Shown one piece after another: positions 13,173 to 20,044 of a DNA stretch of 64,000 bases. Every line of letters starts with the position of its first letter. Position 1 is the first letter of the stretch. The translations under genes were made by a program, and so were the position numbers. Source of the DNA: CAMLDH01 sp966250375. GTDB lineage: Bacteria > Pseudomonadota > Gammaproteobacteria > Burkholderiales > Burkholderiaceae_D. The stretch lies in contig CBINHE010000007.1 in NCBI GenBank assembly GCA_966250375.1, positions 1 to 64,000 of the forward strand, given 5' to 3'. The notes beneath the pieces are model-generated. The model was not told the DNA's origin. It searched no databases and worked only from the letters and a program-made list of their open reading frames with translations.

Positions 13173-13803
13173 CGCCGTAATCGAAGCGATCGCCGTTACC
13201 GCGGAATTGTGCGGGCGGACATTTTCACCTGCTGCCGCGGCTGTCTTTGCTGGCGACCTTGATGGGTTCAGTGAACAGGCTGTGCTGGTTGCCTTGACTC
13301 GCTGCCGCAAAGAAGTCCGCGGCATGCTGACATTGCAGGACGTGGTTTCAAGGATTGATGACGGTCGACCAGGTGTTGAGCAAGCGTGGGCGATGTTGCC
13401 TCATGACGAAAACACATCAACCGTCTGGACTGAAGAAATGGCGCAGGCATGGGGAGTTTCAATGCCACTGCTGAACGATGGAGATCGAGTTGGAGCACGC
13501 ATGGCATTCAAGGAGGCGTACACGAAGCAGGTTGCCGAAGCGCGGGATCAGAAATTGCCAGCGAAATGGACGGCATCTTTTGGGCGCGACGTTGGTGGCC
13601 GGCAAGCCGCGCTAATCGAAGCTGTGAGGCATCGCAGATTGCCGCTGGAACATGCCGTCCAACTACTGCCGATCGAAGCCGCTGAAGGCCTTCTGATGTC
13701 TTTGGGCGTGAAAAACCATCCGCTTCTTGCTGCGCCAAACAAAGATGGTCAGCAAAAGATTCAGGCGCTGCGGCTGGCACTCAAGACAAAGGTCGTGCCA
13801 TGA
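13162..13803 (+). CDS. Phage replication-module protein, possibly helicase loader
   Basis: A 213-residue protein overlapping the initiator gene's 3' end by 11 bp. The N-terminal part resembles an initiator-interaction helix bundle (EAIAVTAELCGRTFSPAAAA, LTRCRKEVRGMLTLQDVVSR), followed by DGRPGVEQAWAMLP, TEEMAQAWGV and ARMAFKEAYTKQVAEARD, a pattern I recall from hypothetical phage proteins beside O-like genes. No ATPase motif is visible, so it is not a DnaC-type ATPase. The P position suggests helicase loading, but this is only inferred from context. Confidence 0.55.
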   Translation: MPSSAVIEAIAVTAELCGRTFSPAAAAVFAGDLDGFSEQAVLVALTRCRKEVRGMLTLQDVVSRIDDGRPGVEQAWAMLPHDENTSTVWTEEMAQAWGVSMPLLNDGDRVGARMAFKEAYTKQVAEARDQKLPAKWTASFGRDVGGRQAALIEAVRHRRLPLEHAVQLLPIEAAEGLLMSLGVKNHPLLAAPNKDGQQKIQALRLALKTKVVP

Positions 13804-14417
13804 GTGGCGACTTCAATGGATTTTTGCGAATCCGTGAGCAGTATGCGCGCACGCTGCCGCAATGGATGGCGGACTACGAGGAGACAGGGCGGATGCATAA
13901 CGACCCCTACATCTTTGATTGGCTTCGTCTATTTACGCCAATTGAGGAATCTGTTTGGGGTGACATTCGGTGCTCTGGCATCCCGTTCTATCCACAGATT
14001 CCCGTGCTTAATTATTTTATTGATTTCGGCTGCCCATTTCTGAAGATTGGAATCGAGTGCGATGGCAAGGCGTGGCACAACAAGGAGGCCGATGCAATTC
14101 GAGATGCGCGACTTGCCGAAGTTGGCTGGACGATATTCAGAATTGAAGGCCACGAATGCAAGCGCGTGTTGCCGCAACCATGGGAAGAGGATCAATACGA
14201 GGAGCCGCATTTGGAAGATGTTTATGCGTGGTTCATGACTACATCGGAGGGCGTTATCCACGCAATAAAGGCGCGCTATTTTGATGACTCGATGAGTGAT
14301 TTTAATCGCAAGCATTCCGGAATCATTAATTCGACGTTATTTGAGCACAACGCCACACCGCATGTTGTTGTGCCCATGCGGCGGCCAATTGTCAGCACAT
14401 GCAGGCCTGTCGCATGA
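13800..14417 (+). CDS. DUF559-like PD-(D/E)XK endonuclease
   Basis: A 205-residue protein. The central region holds YFIDFGCPFLKIGIECDGKA, HNKEADAIRDARLAEVGW and FRIEGHEC, the DUF559/Vsr-fold pattern D...(K)lgIE.DG..wH....D..RD..L...GW...RI. The acidic residues in IDFG and IECDG should bind metal. It is the second nuclease of this general fold in the operon (see 11630-11965). Possible roles are nicking or resolving phage replication intermediates. Confidence 0.75.
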   Translation: MSGDFNGFLRIREQYARTLPQWMADYEETGRMHNDPYIFDWLRLFTPIEESVWGDIRCSGIPFYPQIPVLNYFIDFGCPFLKIGIECDGKAWHNKEADAIRDARLAEVGWTIFRIEGHECKRVLPQPWEEDQYEEPHLEDVYAWFMTTSEGVIHAIKARYFDDSMSDFNRKHSGIINSTLFEHNATPHVVVPMRRPIVSTCRPVA

Positions 14418-14590
14418 CTCCCGACCGCCATCAATGCGAAGTCCGCCACGTCCTGCGCCTCAGATTTGAGAGTCGCGACCGCGCATTGGCATACCTCGAA
14501 TTGGTGAAAAGAAACGAGGCAAGGAGGCGACTGACGCAATCAGGACAGACGCCGGCAAGCAGTGGGAACGCGGCAACAGAGGCGAATTAG
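14414..14590 (+). CDS. Small phage protein (DUF7696-like)
   Basis: A 58-residue protein starting at the ATG at 14414, overlapping the nuclease stop (ATGA). The sequence MTPDRHQCEVRHVLRLRFES, then RALAYLELVKRNEARRRL, resembles small phage proteins of the 'CEaR.vl....RraYLe.V...RG' type, which I associate with DUF7696. Highly basic, no known function. Confidence 0.55.
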   Translation: MTPDRHQCEVRHVLRLRFESRDRALAYLELVKRNEARRRLTQSGQTPASSGNAATEAN

Positions 14591-14621
14591 GTAAGTGGAA
14601 ATAACAACCAAGGAGAAAACC

Positions 14622-14843
14622 ATGATCGACAAGAAACAAGACGCAAACAAGTTTGTAAATCGGCTGCTCAAGGAGCTGAACGTCAAGAACGACGCGGCGC
14701 TTTCCCGCGCGTTGGAGGTCGCGCCACCCGTAATCAGCAAGCTCCGCCACGGCAAGTTGAATATCGGCGATTCGATGCTGGTCCGCGTGCATGAGCTGAC
14801 CGAGCTGCCGATCCGCGAGATCCGGACGTGGGCGCAGGCTTAA
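14622..14843 (+). CDS. Small helix-turn-helix protein
   Basis: A 73-residue protein from the ATG at 14622 behind a strong AAGGAG site. A helix-turn-helix lies in the middle: LNVKNDAALSRALEVAPPVI followed by SKLRHGKLNIGDSML. It ends with HELTELPIREIRTWA. This looks like a Cro/XRE-type regulator as found in many prophages. It could modulate the middle or late genes; the target is unknown. Confidence 0.7.
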   Translation: MIDKKQDANKFVNRLLKELNVKNDAALSRALEVAPPVISKLRHGKLNIGDSMLVRVHELTELPIREIRTWAQA

Positions 14844-14865
14844 CCAGACAACAAGAAGAAGAGAA

Positions 14866-15279
14866 ATGACAGAAGAAATCAAACCAGCAACACCAATGAC
14901 GGCAGAGCAAAAAATAAAACACATGATCCTGGTCCAACTGTCGGAGTGGAGTGGGGAGCCAATCGAAGAGCCTATTACAGCCGCCAATGTTGACGATATC
15001 TACGATTCCGAAGAAGAAAAGTGGGATGCAATTAACGAAATCCGTTATAGGGGAATCGAAACAAATATCCCTTGCGAATACTCGCGCCACTATGAATCCA
15101 AGTCGGTCGCCGCGAAAGCCCCGGATGGATCGTGGGTTGGTTGGACCTACTGGTATGGCGGCGGAAAGCACGGAGAGCCGGAGGCCATCGATTGGATGAA
15201 GGGCGCATACCAACTCGAATGTGTTGAGGAAGAAAAGGTAGTTACGGTCCGGACATTCAGCCGCGTTGGCGCGAAATGA
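14866..15279 (+). CDS. Hypothetical acidic phage protein
   Basis: A 137-residue protein starting MTEEIKPATPMTAEQKIKHM with AAGAGAAATG in front. It contains RHYESKSVAAKAPDGSWVGW and TYWYGGGKHGEPEAIDWM, an acidic, aromatic-rich beta domain. I recall similar unannotated proteins in betaproteobacterial phages. No catalytic motif is seen. Its stop overlaps the next small gene. Confidence 0.6.
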   Translation: MTEEIKPATPMTAEQKIKHMILVQLSEWSGEPIEEPITAANVDDIYDSEEEKWDAINEIRYRGIETNIPCEYSRHYESKSVAAKAPDGSWVGWTYWYGGGKHGEPEAIDWMKGAYQLECVEEEKVVTVRTFSRVGAK

Positions 15280-15434
15280 GCTGGCTAACCGACCCGGCCA
15301 TTTTCATGCGCCTGATCATCGCCCTGTTCATCCTGTCGGCGCTTCGTTACGCGCTGGCGCAAGACTGGCCGAATGTTGCGTATAGCGCGGCGGCTGCTGT
15401 GCTGAACATTTCGATCATTTGGGGTGGCAAATGA
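15276..15434 (+). CDS. Small membrane protein (52 residues)
   Basis: An ATG at 15276 overlapping the previous stop (ATGA) opens a 52-residue frame that starts MSWLTDPAIFMRLIIALFIL. Two hydrophobic stretches (about residues 9-28 and 34-50) could span the membrane. It also overlaps the next start (ATGA at 15431), so three genes are coupled. The chain of exact overlaps is the main evidence that it is real. Confidence 0.6.
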   Translation: MSWLTDPAIFMRLIIALFILSALRYALAQDWPNVAYSAAAAVLNISIIWGGK

Positions 15435-15562
15435 GCTGGGCATCCATAGCCGGGGTATCGGCGCTAGTGGCTGGCGCTCTGCTTGCGTTCGCGTTCGCTG
15501 CGATGTGTCGGCACTCTGATCAACAAGAGCCGCACGACGAGCGGCACGATGATTTCATTTGA
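15431..15562 (+). CDS. Small membrane protein (43 residues)
   Basis: A 43-residue frame starting MSWASIAGVSALVAGALLAF, coupled by ATGA to the gene before it. It has a single membrane helix of about 20 residues, followed by an Asp/His/Glu-rich tail (HSDQQEPHDERHDDFI). The shared MSW start with its neighbour may reflect duplication or chance. Function is unknown. Confidence 0.55.
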   Translation: MSWASIAGVSALVAGALLAFAFAAMCRHSDQQEPHDERHDDFI

Positions 15563-15570
15563 GGGCTGAG

Positions 15571-15852
15571 ATGAGCGAACAGAAAAAAGAATGCGCCACA
15601 TGCGCGCTAGCTGGCGATCCCAAGACCGTATCGGCATACGACTTTTCATGCCCCTGCTGTAGCGCCCGGTATTTCCTCGCTGGCCTCGGCAGGTTCGGGA
15701 GTAGCCAGCATGTCGCGGGGATCAAGCAAGAACTTTTGAAATTGTTAAGGAATGAGATTGAGCGCATCGAAGAAACGCAACAAGAAGTACCGCCCGAGGT
15801 TTGCTGCGACGCTACCGATCGTGTTTGCACTGCCGAGCACTGGCCGGACTGA
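15571..15852 (+). CDS. Cysteine-rich small protein (possible zinc finger)
   Basis: A 93-residue protein from the ATG at 15571 (a TTG at 15559 is possible). CATCALAGDPKT and CPCCSARYFLAGLG give two cysteine pairs that could bind zinc, and the C-terminus has CCDATDRVC. The final 100 bp also encode the start of the next gene in another frame. No family name is recognised. Confidence 0.55.
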   Translation: MSEQKKECATCALAGDPKTVSAYDFSCPCCSARYFLAGLGRFGSSQHVAGIKQELLKLLRNEIERIEETQQEVPPEVCCDATDRVCTAEHWPD

Positions 15853-16198
15853 GCTGATGCTGCAACCGCATTTGTGCGTCGAAGCGCTGCACTCGGATTC
15901 AGGCCGGCCAGAGCACGCGTGGACTGTTGCAAATTGTTTAAACATTGCCGCGATGCTGTCGAAAGACCAGAGCGACGAGTTGAGGTCGGCGATTAAAACA
16001 GGCTTGGAAACGATCAGGCGGCTCATGGCGCGGTGCGAATCAAGTGGTGAATGGGCATGTAGCCAAGATGAATTCGGAGCGCTCAAAGAGGCTGTAACGC
16101 TCTCCGACGAATTGCAGGAAATCAGCACGCGCCGCGAGATGCGGGATGCGATTAGAAACGTGATGAATGAGATGGCGCAACCGGCTAGCGCAATTTAG
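15752..16198 (+). CDS. Hypothetical phage protein
   Basis: A 148-residue protein with a strongly basic start (MRLSASKKRNKKYRPRFAAT) followed by LPIVFALPSTGRTELMLQPH and a helical remainder (WTVANCLNIAAMLSKDQSDE). I recall phage proteins with the same basic start, 'PIVF' strand and helical tail, of unknown function. The first 101 bp overlap the end of 15571-15852 in another frame; a TTG at 15758 would barely shorten this. If both are right, this is a dual-coding junction. Confidence 0.6.
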   Translation: MRLSASKKRNKKYRPRFAATLPIVFALPSTGRTELMLQPHLCVEALHSDSGRPEHAWTVANCLNIAAMLSKDQSDELRSAIKTGLETIRRLMARCESSGEWACSQDEFGALKEAVTLSDELQEISTRREMRDAIRNVMNEMAQPASAI

Positions 16199-16217
16199 CC
16201 GGATAAAAGGAGAAAGC

Positions 16218-16706
16218 ATGTCAAGTCAGTTTATTGGAACAAAACTCATTCGCGCAGAAGCAATGAACCGCGCCGCTTACAACACGTTTCGCGGTTGGAC
16301 GCTGCCTGCCGACGAGAACGGCGCGGACGAGGGCTATCTGGTCGAATATCTCGACGGCGGGAAACCGAACGTTCCAACGCACGCCGGTTATGTGAGCTGG
16401 TCACCGAAGGAGCAGTTCGAGGCTGCCTATCGTCTGTGCGATGCCATGACATTCGGTCTGGCCGTCGAAGCTATCAAGCGCGGCCAGAAGGTGGCGCGTG
16501 CCGGGTGGAATGGCAAGGGTATGTTCGTCTACCTTGTTCCAGCCAATAGCTATCCCGCAGCCACTGAGGCGGCGAAGAGCCACTTCACAAGTGGAATCGT
16601 TCCGTACTGCGCTTATATGGCAATCAAAAACGTGAATGAAACCGTCAGTACTTGGGTGCCTAGCGTCAATGACGTTCTAGCTGAAGATTGGGCCATTGTT
16701 CAGTAG
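16218..16706 (+). CDS. DUF2829 protein, Tad2-like anti-Thoeris candidate
   Basis: A 162-residue protein from the ATG at 16218 behind AAAGGAGAA. It has two parts. Residues of about 1-75 (IGTKLIRAEAMNRAAYNTFR, GWTLPADENGADEGYLVEYL, GYVSWSPKEQFEAAYR) form a domain common in phage proteins. Residues of about 77-162 match DUF2829: MTFGLAVEAIKRGQKVARAG, WNGKGMFVYLVP, then YMAIKNVN and VPSVNDVLAEDWAIV. DUF2829 includes Tad2, which binds the cyclic ADP-ribose signal made by the Thoeris defence and so silences it. That activity here is inferred from the family. Confidence 0.85.
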   Translation: MSSQFIGTKLIRAEAMNRAAYNTFRGWTLPADENGADEGYLVEYLDGGKPNVPTHAGYVSWSPKEQFEAAYRLCDAMTFGLAVEAIKRGQKVARAGWNGKGMFVYLVPANSYPAATEAAKSHFTSGIVPYCAYMAIKNVNETVSTWVPSVNDVLAEDWAIVQ

Positions 16707-16746
16707 AGCCAACCCGCCCGCCTAACCAGCGGGCCAAACAATAACG

Positions 16747-16983
16747 ATGGCAGACATGAGCAAGCAATCAAAAGCAAAAGAAGAGCAAGGGTATGTGGCG
16801 AAGGCGGTTCCAATGACTTGCGGGAATTGCGCGCACTTTGAATCAGATTTCAAGAACAGCACAGGATACTTTGGAGGCGGCTATCAGACGGAAATAAACC
16901 TGCGCTGCGGCATCGGCGGATTCGCAGTGAAAAAGATGGGCACGTGCAGCCGGTTCGAGCAAAAAGAGGAGGGTGGAAAATGA
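16747..16983 (+). CDS. Small four-cysteine phage protein
   Basis: A 78-residue protein with four cysteines in the pattern CGNCAHF...RCGIGGFAVKKMGTC, a probable zinc-binding module seen in many prophages. The N-terminus is polar (MADMSKQSKAKEEQGYVAKA). Function is unknown. Its stop overlaps the next start (ATGA). Confidence 0.65.
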   Translation: MADMSKQSKAKEEQGYVAKAVPMTCGNCAHFESDFKNSTGYFGGGYQTEINLRCGIGGFAVKKMGTCSRFEQKEEGGK

Positions 16984-17135
16984 CACTACGGACACTGCTA
17001 ATAATAAAACTGGTCGATTCTGGTTTTGCGATCTCTATTGGGGTAAGTGTGAATTATGGCAATTTCGGTCTCGCCGCAGCATTATTTGTTGTGGTTCTTA
17101 GCTATTTGGCAGACAGGATCACCTATGGTCGATGA
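16980..17135 (+). CDS. Small membrane protein (51 residues)
   Basis: Starts at the ATG at 16980, overlapping the previous stop. Sequence MTLRTLLIIKLVDSGFAISI, followed by a second hydrophobic stretch (FGLAAALFVVVLSYLADRI). It probably has two membrane helices. It also overlaps the next gene by 11 bp. Function is unknown. Confidence 0.55.
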   Translation: MTLRTLLIIKLVDSGFAISIGVSVNYGNFGLAAALFVVVLSYLADRITYGR

Positions 17136-17316
17136 CGAGCCAGTCGATCTGTTCGCCATTCGGTCAGCAGGAGGCCGGCACAACGGCGAGAGGAGCATGG
17201 CGCTACCGCAGCGGGCTTATGGCGATCCAGCCAACAGTTATGAGTTCCCAAGCGAGAGATTGCGCAAGGAAGAGGCTAGGCGGGTGGAGAGAGCGAAGAA
17301 AAGGGGAGGGAAGTGA
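17125..17316 (+). CDS. Hypothetical small charged protein
   Basis: A 63-residue protein from the ATG at 17125 (MVDDEPVDLFAIRSAGGRHN). The C-terminus is a basic helix (SERLRKEEARRVERAKKRGGK). There is no known domain. It overlaps its neighbours by a few bases, like the rest of this operon. A downstream TGATG joins it to the next gene. Confidence 0.5.
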   Translation: MVDDEPVDLFAIRSAGGRHNGERSMALPQRAYGDPANSYEFPSERLRKEEARRVERAKKRGGK

Positions 17317-17552
17317 TGAAGATATCGAATTTCAGGGGTTACTCAAGAACAGGTGAAGACTGTTGGTCATGGGAGTACATGGCAGTTGTGGATGTGACGA
17401 CCGGGATGCTTTGGTGGAAAAAGACAGAAAAGAGGGTTATTCGCAGAAGATTTGCCGAGCTTTGGTTTTTTGTCAGTGATGGCGAATATTTACCAAGTGG
17501 CGCGGGCTTCCGAATGGAGCGGGCCTATAAAGCGCAGAACGGCATTGATTAG
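17316..17552 (+). CDS. Hypothetical small phage protein
   Basis: A 78-residue protein from the ATG at 17316 (a GTG lies 3 bp upstream) behind AAGGGGAGGG. It reads MKISNFRGYSRTGEDCWSWE, then MLWWKKTEKRVIRRRFAELW. Tryptophan-rich and basic, with a beta-sheet character at the start. I recognise phage proteins with 'W..M.vvdvtTG.lwwkk..' but no function is known. Confidence 0.6.
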   Translation: MKISNFRGYSRTGEDCWSWEYMAVVDVTTGMLWWKKTEKRVIRRRFAELWFFVSDGEYLPSGAGFRMERAYKAQNGID

Positions 17553-17606
17553 GCGTATTGATAGCAGAAGAAATCGAATCGTAAATATTGACCAGGGAGA
17601 GGCTAA

Positions 17607-18002
17607 ATGTTGCGCAGAGTCCGAAAAGAAGAAGCGAAAATTGATGCGTGGGTAAAGCCGGATGGGCTGGATGCCTGCCTTGAATGCTGGAAGATGTGGA
17701 TGTCAGGCGATGGCGACCGGGATCTTGGCGCAAAGACCATGGGCGGGCTGGTCGGCAATAGTGATGGGTATGGCCTCGATCCGGACGAGGAGCAGCAGGC
17801 CCGGGACAATCGGATTGGCGCGGCTACGGACGCCATGATCGACAGTTTGAAGCGCATCCACATATGGGCAATCTACAAATCATGTGGCGTTGGGTCAGTT
17901 TGGCAATTTCCCAATGCTGATTTGGTAATCGTTGCAGAAGATGCAAGAACGGAACTTGAGGCAAAGTTGAGAAAAAATGTTTGCACAGGAATATTGTTTT
18001 AG
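17607..18002 (+). CDS. Phage protein in late-regulator position
   Basis: A 131-residue protein behind AGGGAGAGG, starting MLRRVRKEEAKIDAWVKPDG. It is helix-rich: LDACLECWKMWMSGDGDRDL, AATDAMIDSLKRIHIWAIYK, SVWQFPNADLVIVAEDARTE. I recall similar proteins of unknown function at this place in betaproteobacterial prophages, between the early operon and the terminase genes, where late antiterminators usually lie. No zinc site typical of Q proteins is seen. A terminator follows at 18056-18080. Confidence 0.55.
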   Translation: MLRRVRKEEAKIDAWVKPDGLDACLECWKMWMSGDGDRDLGAKTMGGLVGNSDGYGLDPDEEQQARDNRIGAATDAMIDSLKRIHIWAIYKSCGVGSVWQFPNADLVIVAEDARTELEAKLRKNVCTGILF

Positions 18003-18055
18003 TGTATGCTTCTCCCCCATAGGCGCACTGCTGTATGGGAAACCGCCTTTTATGA

Positions 18056-18080
18056 AAGCCACCCGCTGAGGTGGCTTTTT
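18056..18080 (+). terminator. Intrinsic terminator at end of early operon
   Basis: AAGCCACC (18056-18063) pairs with GGTGGCTT (18070-18077) around a 6-base loop and is followed by T residues. It closes the early operon. A closely similar hairpin occurs at 28853-28874. Confidence 0.85.
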
Positions 18081-18096
18081 GCATTGGAGAGTCGCC

Positions 18097-18234
18097 ATGC
18101 ATCAGCACCAAAAGCTGTCGAAGTCCGACGAACGCGAATTACTCAGAGCACTAGCCGAGCGCCGCCAGCAGTCAACGCCACAGCGCCAAGATGCCGTTTG
18201 GGTGGCGCAATTCTGGCGCAGGCTGTCTTCATAG
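18097..18234 (+). CDS. Small hypothetical protein (45 residues)
   Basis: An ATG at 18097 with GGAGA upstream opens a 45-residue basic frame (MHQHQKLSKSDERELLRALA, ending WVAQFWRRLSS). It begins just after the terminator at 18056-18080. The composition looks coding and helical, but I recognise no relatives, so this is tentative. Confidence 0.4.
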   Translation: MHQHQKLSKSDERELLRALAERRQQSTPQRQDAVWVAQFWRRLSS

Positions 18235-18332
18235 TGCATTACTCTGATTGCTTTATGCTACCATTTGGGTTGTTACACTAAAGGGCATGCATTTGGCGGG
18301 ACTGAGGACATCCTCGAAAACCCCAAGCTCTT

Positions 18333-18368
18333 AAAAATCCCGCTGTGTTAGAGCACGGTGGGATTTTT
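18333..18368 (+). terminator. Terminator-like hairpin upstream of metallopeptidase-like gene
   Basis: AAAAATCCC (18333-18341) pairs with GGGATTTTT (18360-18368). An inner GTG/CAC pair strengthens the stem. The T run supports termination in either direction. It lies 18 bp before the gene at 18387, so it may attenuate read-through into the packaging block. Confidence 0.6.
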
Positions 18369-18386
18369 CATTTCCGGAGATGGCGA

Positions 18387-18728
18387 ATGGAAAAATCAAA
18401 ACATCGGGAATTGTCGCTGAGACCGTATCCCGGAAAGATTTTGCATTGCCATACTCTGGAAGAGCTTCGGGCGCAGTACGAGAGTAAAACCGGCCAGTCT
18501 TGTCCGTACAAAGACGACCCGAACGGCGGGCGCTTCGTAAAAATAGAACTGCCAGACGAGCCTGATATATGGCTGGTATTCGCTGCCACGCCTCACGCAC
18601 TGGCGCACGAGTTCTGTCATGTGTTGCTGCACGTTTTTGAAATGATCGGCTGCGAGCCCAAAGACGGCAACGGAGAGCCGTTTTGCTACATGCTGTCTCA
18701 GCTATTACTTGACGCTACCGAGAAATAG
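18387..18728 (+). CDS. Small HExxH metallopeptidase-like protein
   Basis: A 113-residue protein from the ATG at 18387 (GGAGA upstream). The segment WLVFAATPHALAHEFCHVLL contains HEFCH, the zinc-binding HExxH motif, at about residues 82-86, followed by EMIGCEPKDGNGEPFCYMLS, which supplies a possible third ligand (Glu). Such short proteins occur in prophages and resemble minimal gluzincins. The target is unknown. Its stop precedes the next ATG by one base. Confidence 0.65.
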   Translation: MEKSKHRELSLRPYPGKILHCHTLEELRAQYESKTGQSCPYKDDPNGGRFVKIELPDEPDIWLVFAATPHALAHEFCHVLLHVFEMIGCEPKDGNGEPFCYMLSQLLLDATEK

Positions 18729-18729
18729 C

Positions 18730-18942
18730 ATGAGTAACGCGGATATCCGCCGACAACTCGGATGCGGTCCGTCTGGCAGATACGATCTCACGCAGCAGAC
18801 AAGCCGCATCGTCAAGCAAGAGACCAAGCCAAAGCTCAATTTCCGGTTGCATCTCGGCGTTTGGTTTGTCGAGGAGGGCGACAATTGGCGGCTGCCGACG
18901 GCGGATGAGCTCAAGGAGTTCGTCGGGGATGTGGCGCTGTAA
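18730..18942 (+). CDS. Hypothetical small protein
   Basis: A 70-residue protein from the ATG at 18730, right after the metallopeptidase-like gene. It starts MSNADIRRQLGCGPSGRYDL and ends FVEEGDNWRLPTADELKEFV. It has no recognised domain. The close spacing suggests that it is co-translated with the upstream gene and might be its partner. Confidence 0.45.
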   Translation: MSNADIRRQLGCGPSGRYDLTQQTSRIVKQETKPKLNFRLHLGVWFVEEGDNWRLPTADELKEFVGDVAL

Positions 18943-19184
18943 AGGCTTCACACGCCGGGAGGCGATAATTCCCGCTGCTGGAAACAAGCACTTTCACGCA
19001 TGCGGATTAACTCGCGAAAGCGATGCAGGCACTACGGTCGATAGACGAGAGAGCCAGCCTTAAGAATTAATCTGCAGCCGTGAGAGTGACCACCAGCGCA
19101 CACGCAACCCGTGGTGAACATCAGCCACATCGGCAGAGTTGCCGAGCTAAAGTCGGATGCGCTGCCGCCGCTATGCGGACTCTC
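18942..19184. other. Gene-poor stretch with two nested fold patterns
   Basis: No gene is convincing here. Two multi-stem patterns appear. The first is enclosed by AAGGCT/AGCCTT (18942-18947, 19056-19061) and holds CGGGA/TCCCG (18956-18960, 18970-18974) and a TCGC-GAAA-GCGA hairpin with a GNRA loop (19012-19023). The second is enclosed by GAGAGT/ACTCTC (19082-19087, 19179-19184) with CACCA/TGGTG, CGGCA-GAGT-TGCCG (19131-19144) and CCGC-TAT-GCGG (19168-19178). It could be a non-coding RNA or a cos/pac-related region upstream of the terminase genes. Confidence 0.4.
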
Positions 19185-19202
19185 TCTTCAATTGGAGGTG
19201 CG

Positions 19203-19409
19203 ATGAATGAGCAATCAGATGCATCGGATCTTCTCGCAATGCTGGCTGATAAGTGCCGCGAGATCGAGGAAGCGAATCCGACATTCGATCGCGACCAGGT
19301 GCTGGTAATCTGCGCCCTCATGGGATATAGAATGGGCGCAAACATGCTCGCAGACACGTTTCACGCTAATTTGGCGTTGATGCCTAGGCCAATACGGCCA
19401 GCTATCTAA
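19203..19409 (+). CDS. Hypothetical small protein
   Basis: A 68-residue protein from the ATG at 19203 behind GGAGGTG. It starts MNEQSDASDLLAMLADKCRE and is acidic and helical. I cannot name a family. The hairpin at 19434-19470 follows its stop. Confidence 0.5.
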   Translation: MNEQSDASDLLAMLADKCREIEEANPTFDRDQVLVICALMGYRMGANMLADTFHANLALMPRPIRPAI

Positions 19410-19433
19410 CTTATTTACCCTCCCGTGATGGGA

Positions 19434-19470
19434 CCCGCCTCGCAGAGCAATCTAGCGGGGCTTTTTATTT
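19434..19470 (+). terminator. Probable intrinsic terminator
   Basis: CCCGC (19434-19438) pairs with GCGGG (19455-19459) around a 16-base loop and is followed by CTTTTTATTT. The stem is short, so it is less certain than the other terminators of the region. Confidence 0.5.
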
Positions 19471-19484
19471 GAACAGGAATCGAA

Positions 19485-19724
19485 ATGCCTATTGCAGCTG
19501 GTCCAAATAACTGGCGTGAATCTCTTGAGTGGAGCAACACCTACGGTGAGAAATGGGGAAATGGGTTCGGTAAAGAACTGTTTGACAAATACGATGGAAA
19601 AGACAGGGCCAGGTATCTTGATGCGGCCAATTTCGTTATCGATGCACTCGAAAAGAAAGAGCGCGACGAAAAAGAAGAAGAGCTCTTCCAATGGTGCTTA
19701 GCACGCGTCGTAGAGATTATGTAA
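19485..19724 (+). CDS. Hypothetical small acidic protein
   Basis: A 79-residue protein with AGGA upstream, starting MPIAAGPNNWRESLEWSNTY. The second half is a charged helix (ALEKKERDEKEEELFQWCLA). It lies in the pre-terminase block. No family is recognised; a packaging accessory role is only a guess. Confidence 0.5.
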   Translation: MPIAAGPNNWRESLEWSNTYGEKWGNGFGKELFDKYDGKDRARYLDAANFVIDALEKKERDEKEEELFQWCLARVVEIM

Positions 19725-19762
19725 CAACCGCAGAATAACAAAACTTTCTACTTAAGGTCGCC

Positions 19763-20044
19763 ATGAAGAAAATATGCATTGAAATGGCTGATGATGGTTC
19801 GGTCAGTGTTGGTGAAGAGCCGCAGAGCGAAGGTGGCTCAGCTGAAGGCATGCCGCAGGAGGCCGAAGGGTCATACATGCAGCCGGCAGAGTCGATCGAC
19901 GCCGCTCTGGCCACTGCAAAACAGATGCTGAGTGGCGGACAAGATCAAGGATTGGGCCCGAATAACCCGTTTGAGCAGCCGAAACCAGACGCAGCGATGC
20001 AGCAGGGCTTCGAAAAGGCTCGCGGGATTCCTGCGGGGATGTGA
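19763..20044 (+). CDS. Hypothetical acidic protein upstream of terminase
   Basis: A 93-residue, acidic, disordered protein (MKKICIEMADDGSVSVGEEP then SAEGMPQEAEGSYMQPAESI). It resembles short tails found next to terminase or portal genes. Its stop overlaps the terminase small-subunit start. No function is known. Confidence 0.5.
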   Translation: MKKICIEMADDGSVSVGEEPQSEGGSAEGMPQEAEGSYMQPAESIDAALATAKQMLSGGQDQGLGPNNPFEQPKPDAAMQQGFEKARGIPAGM

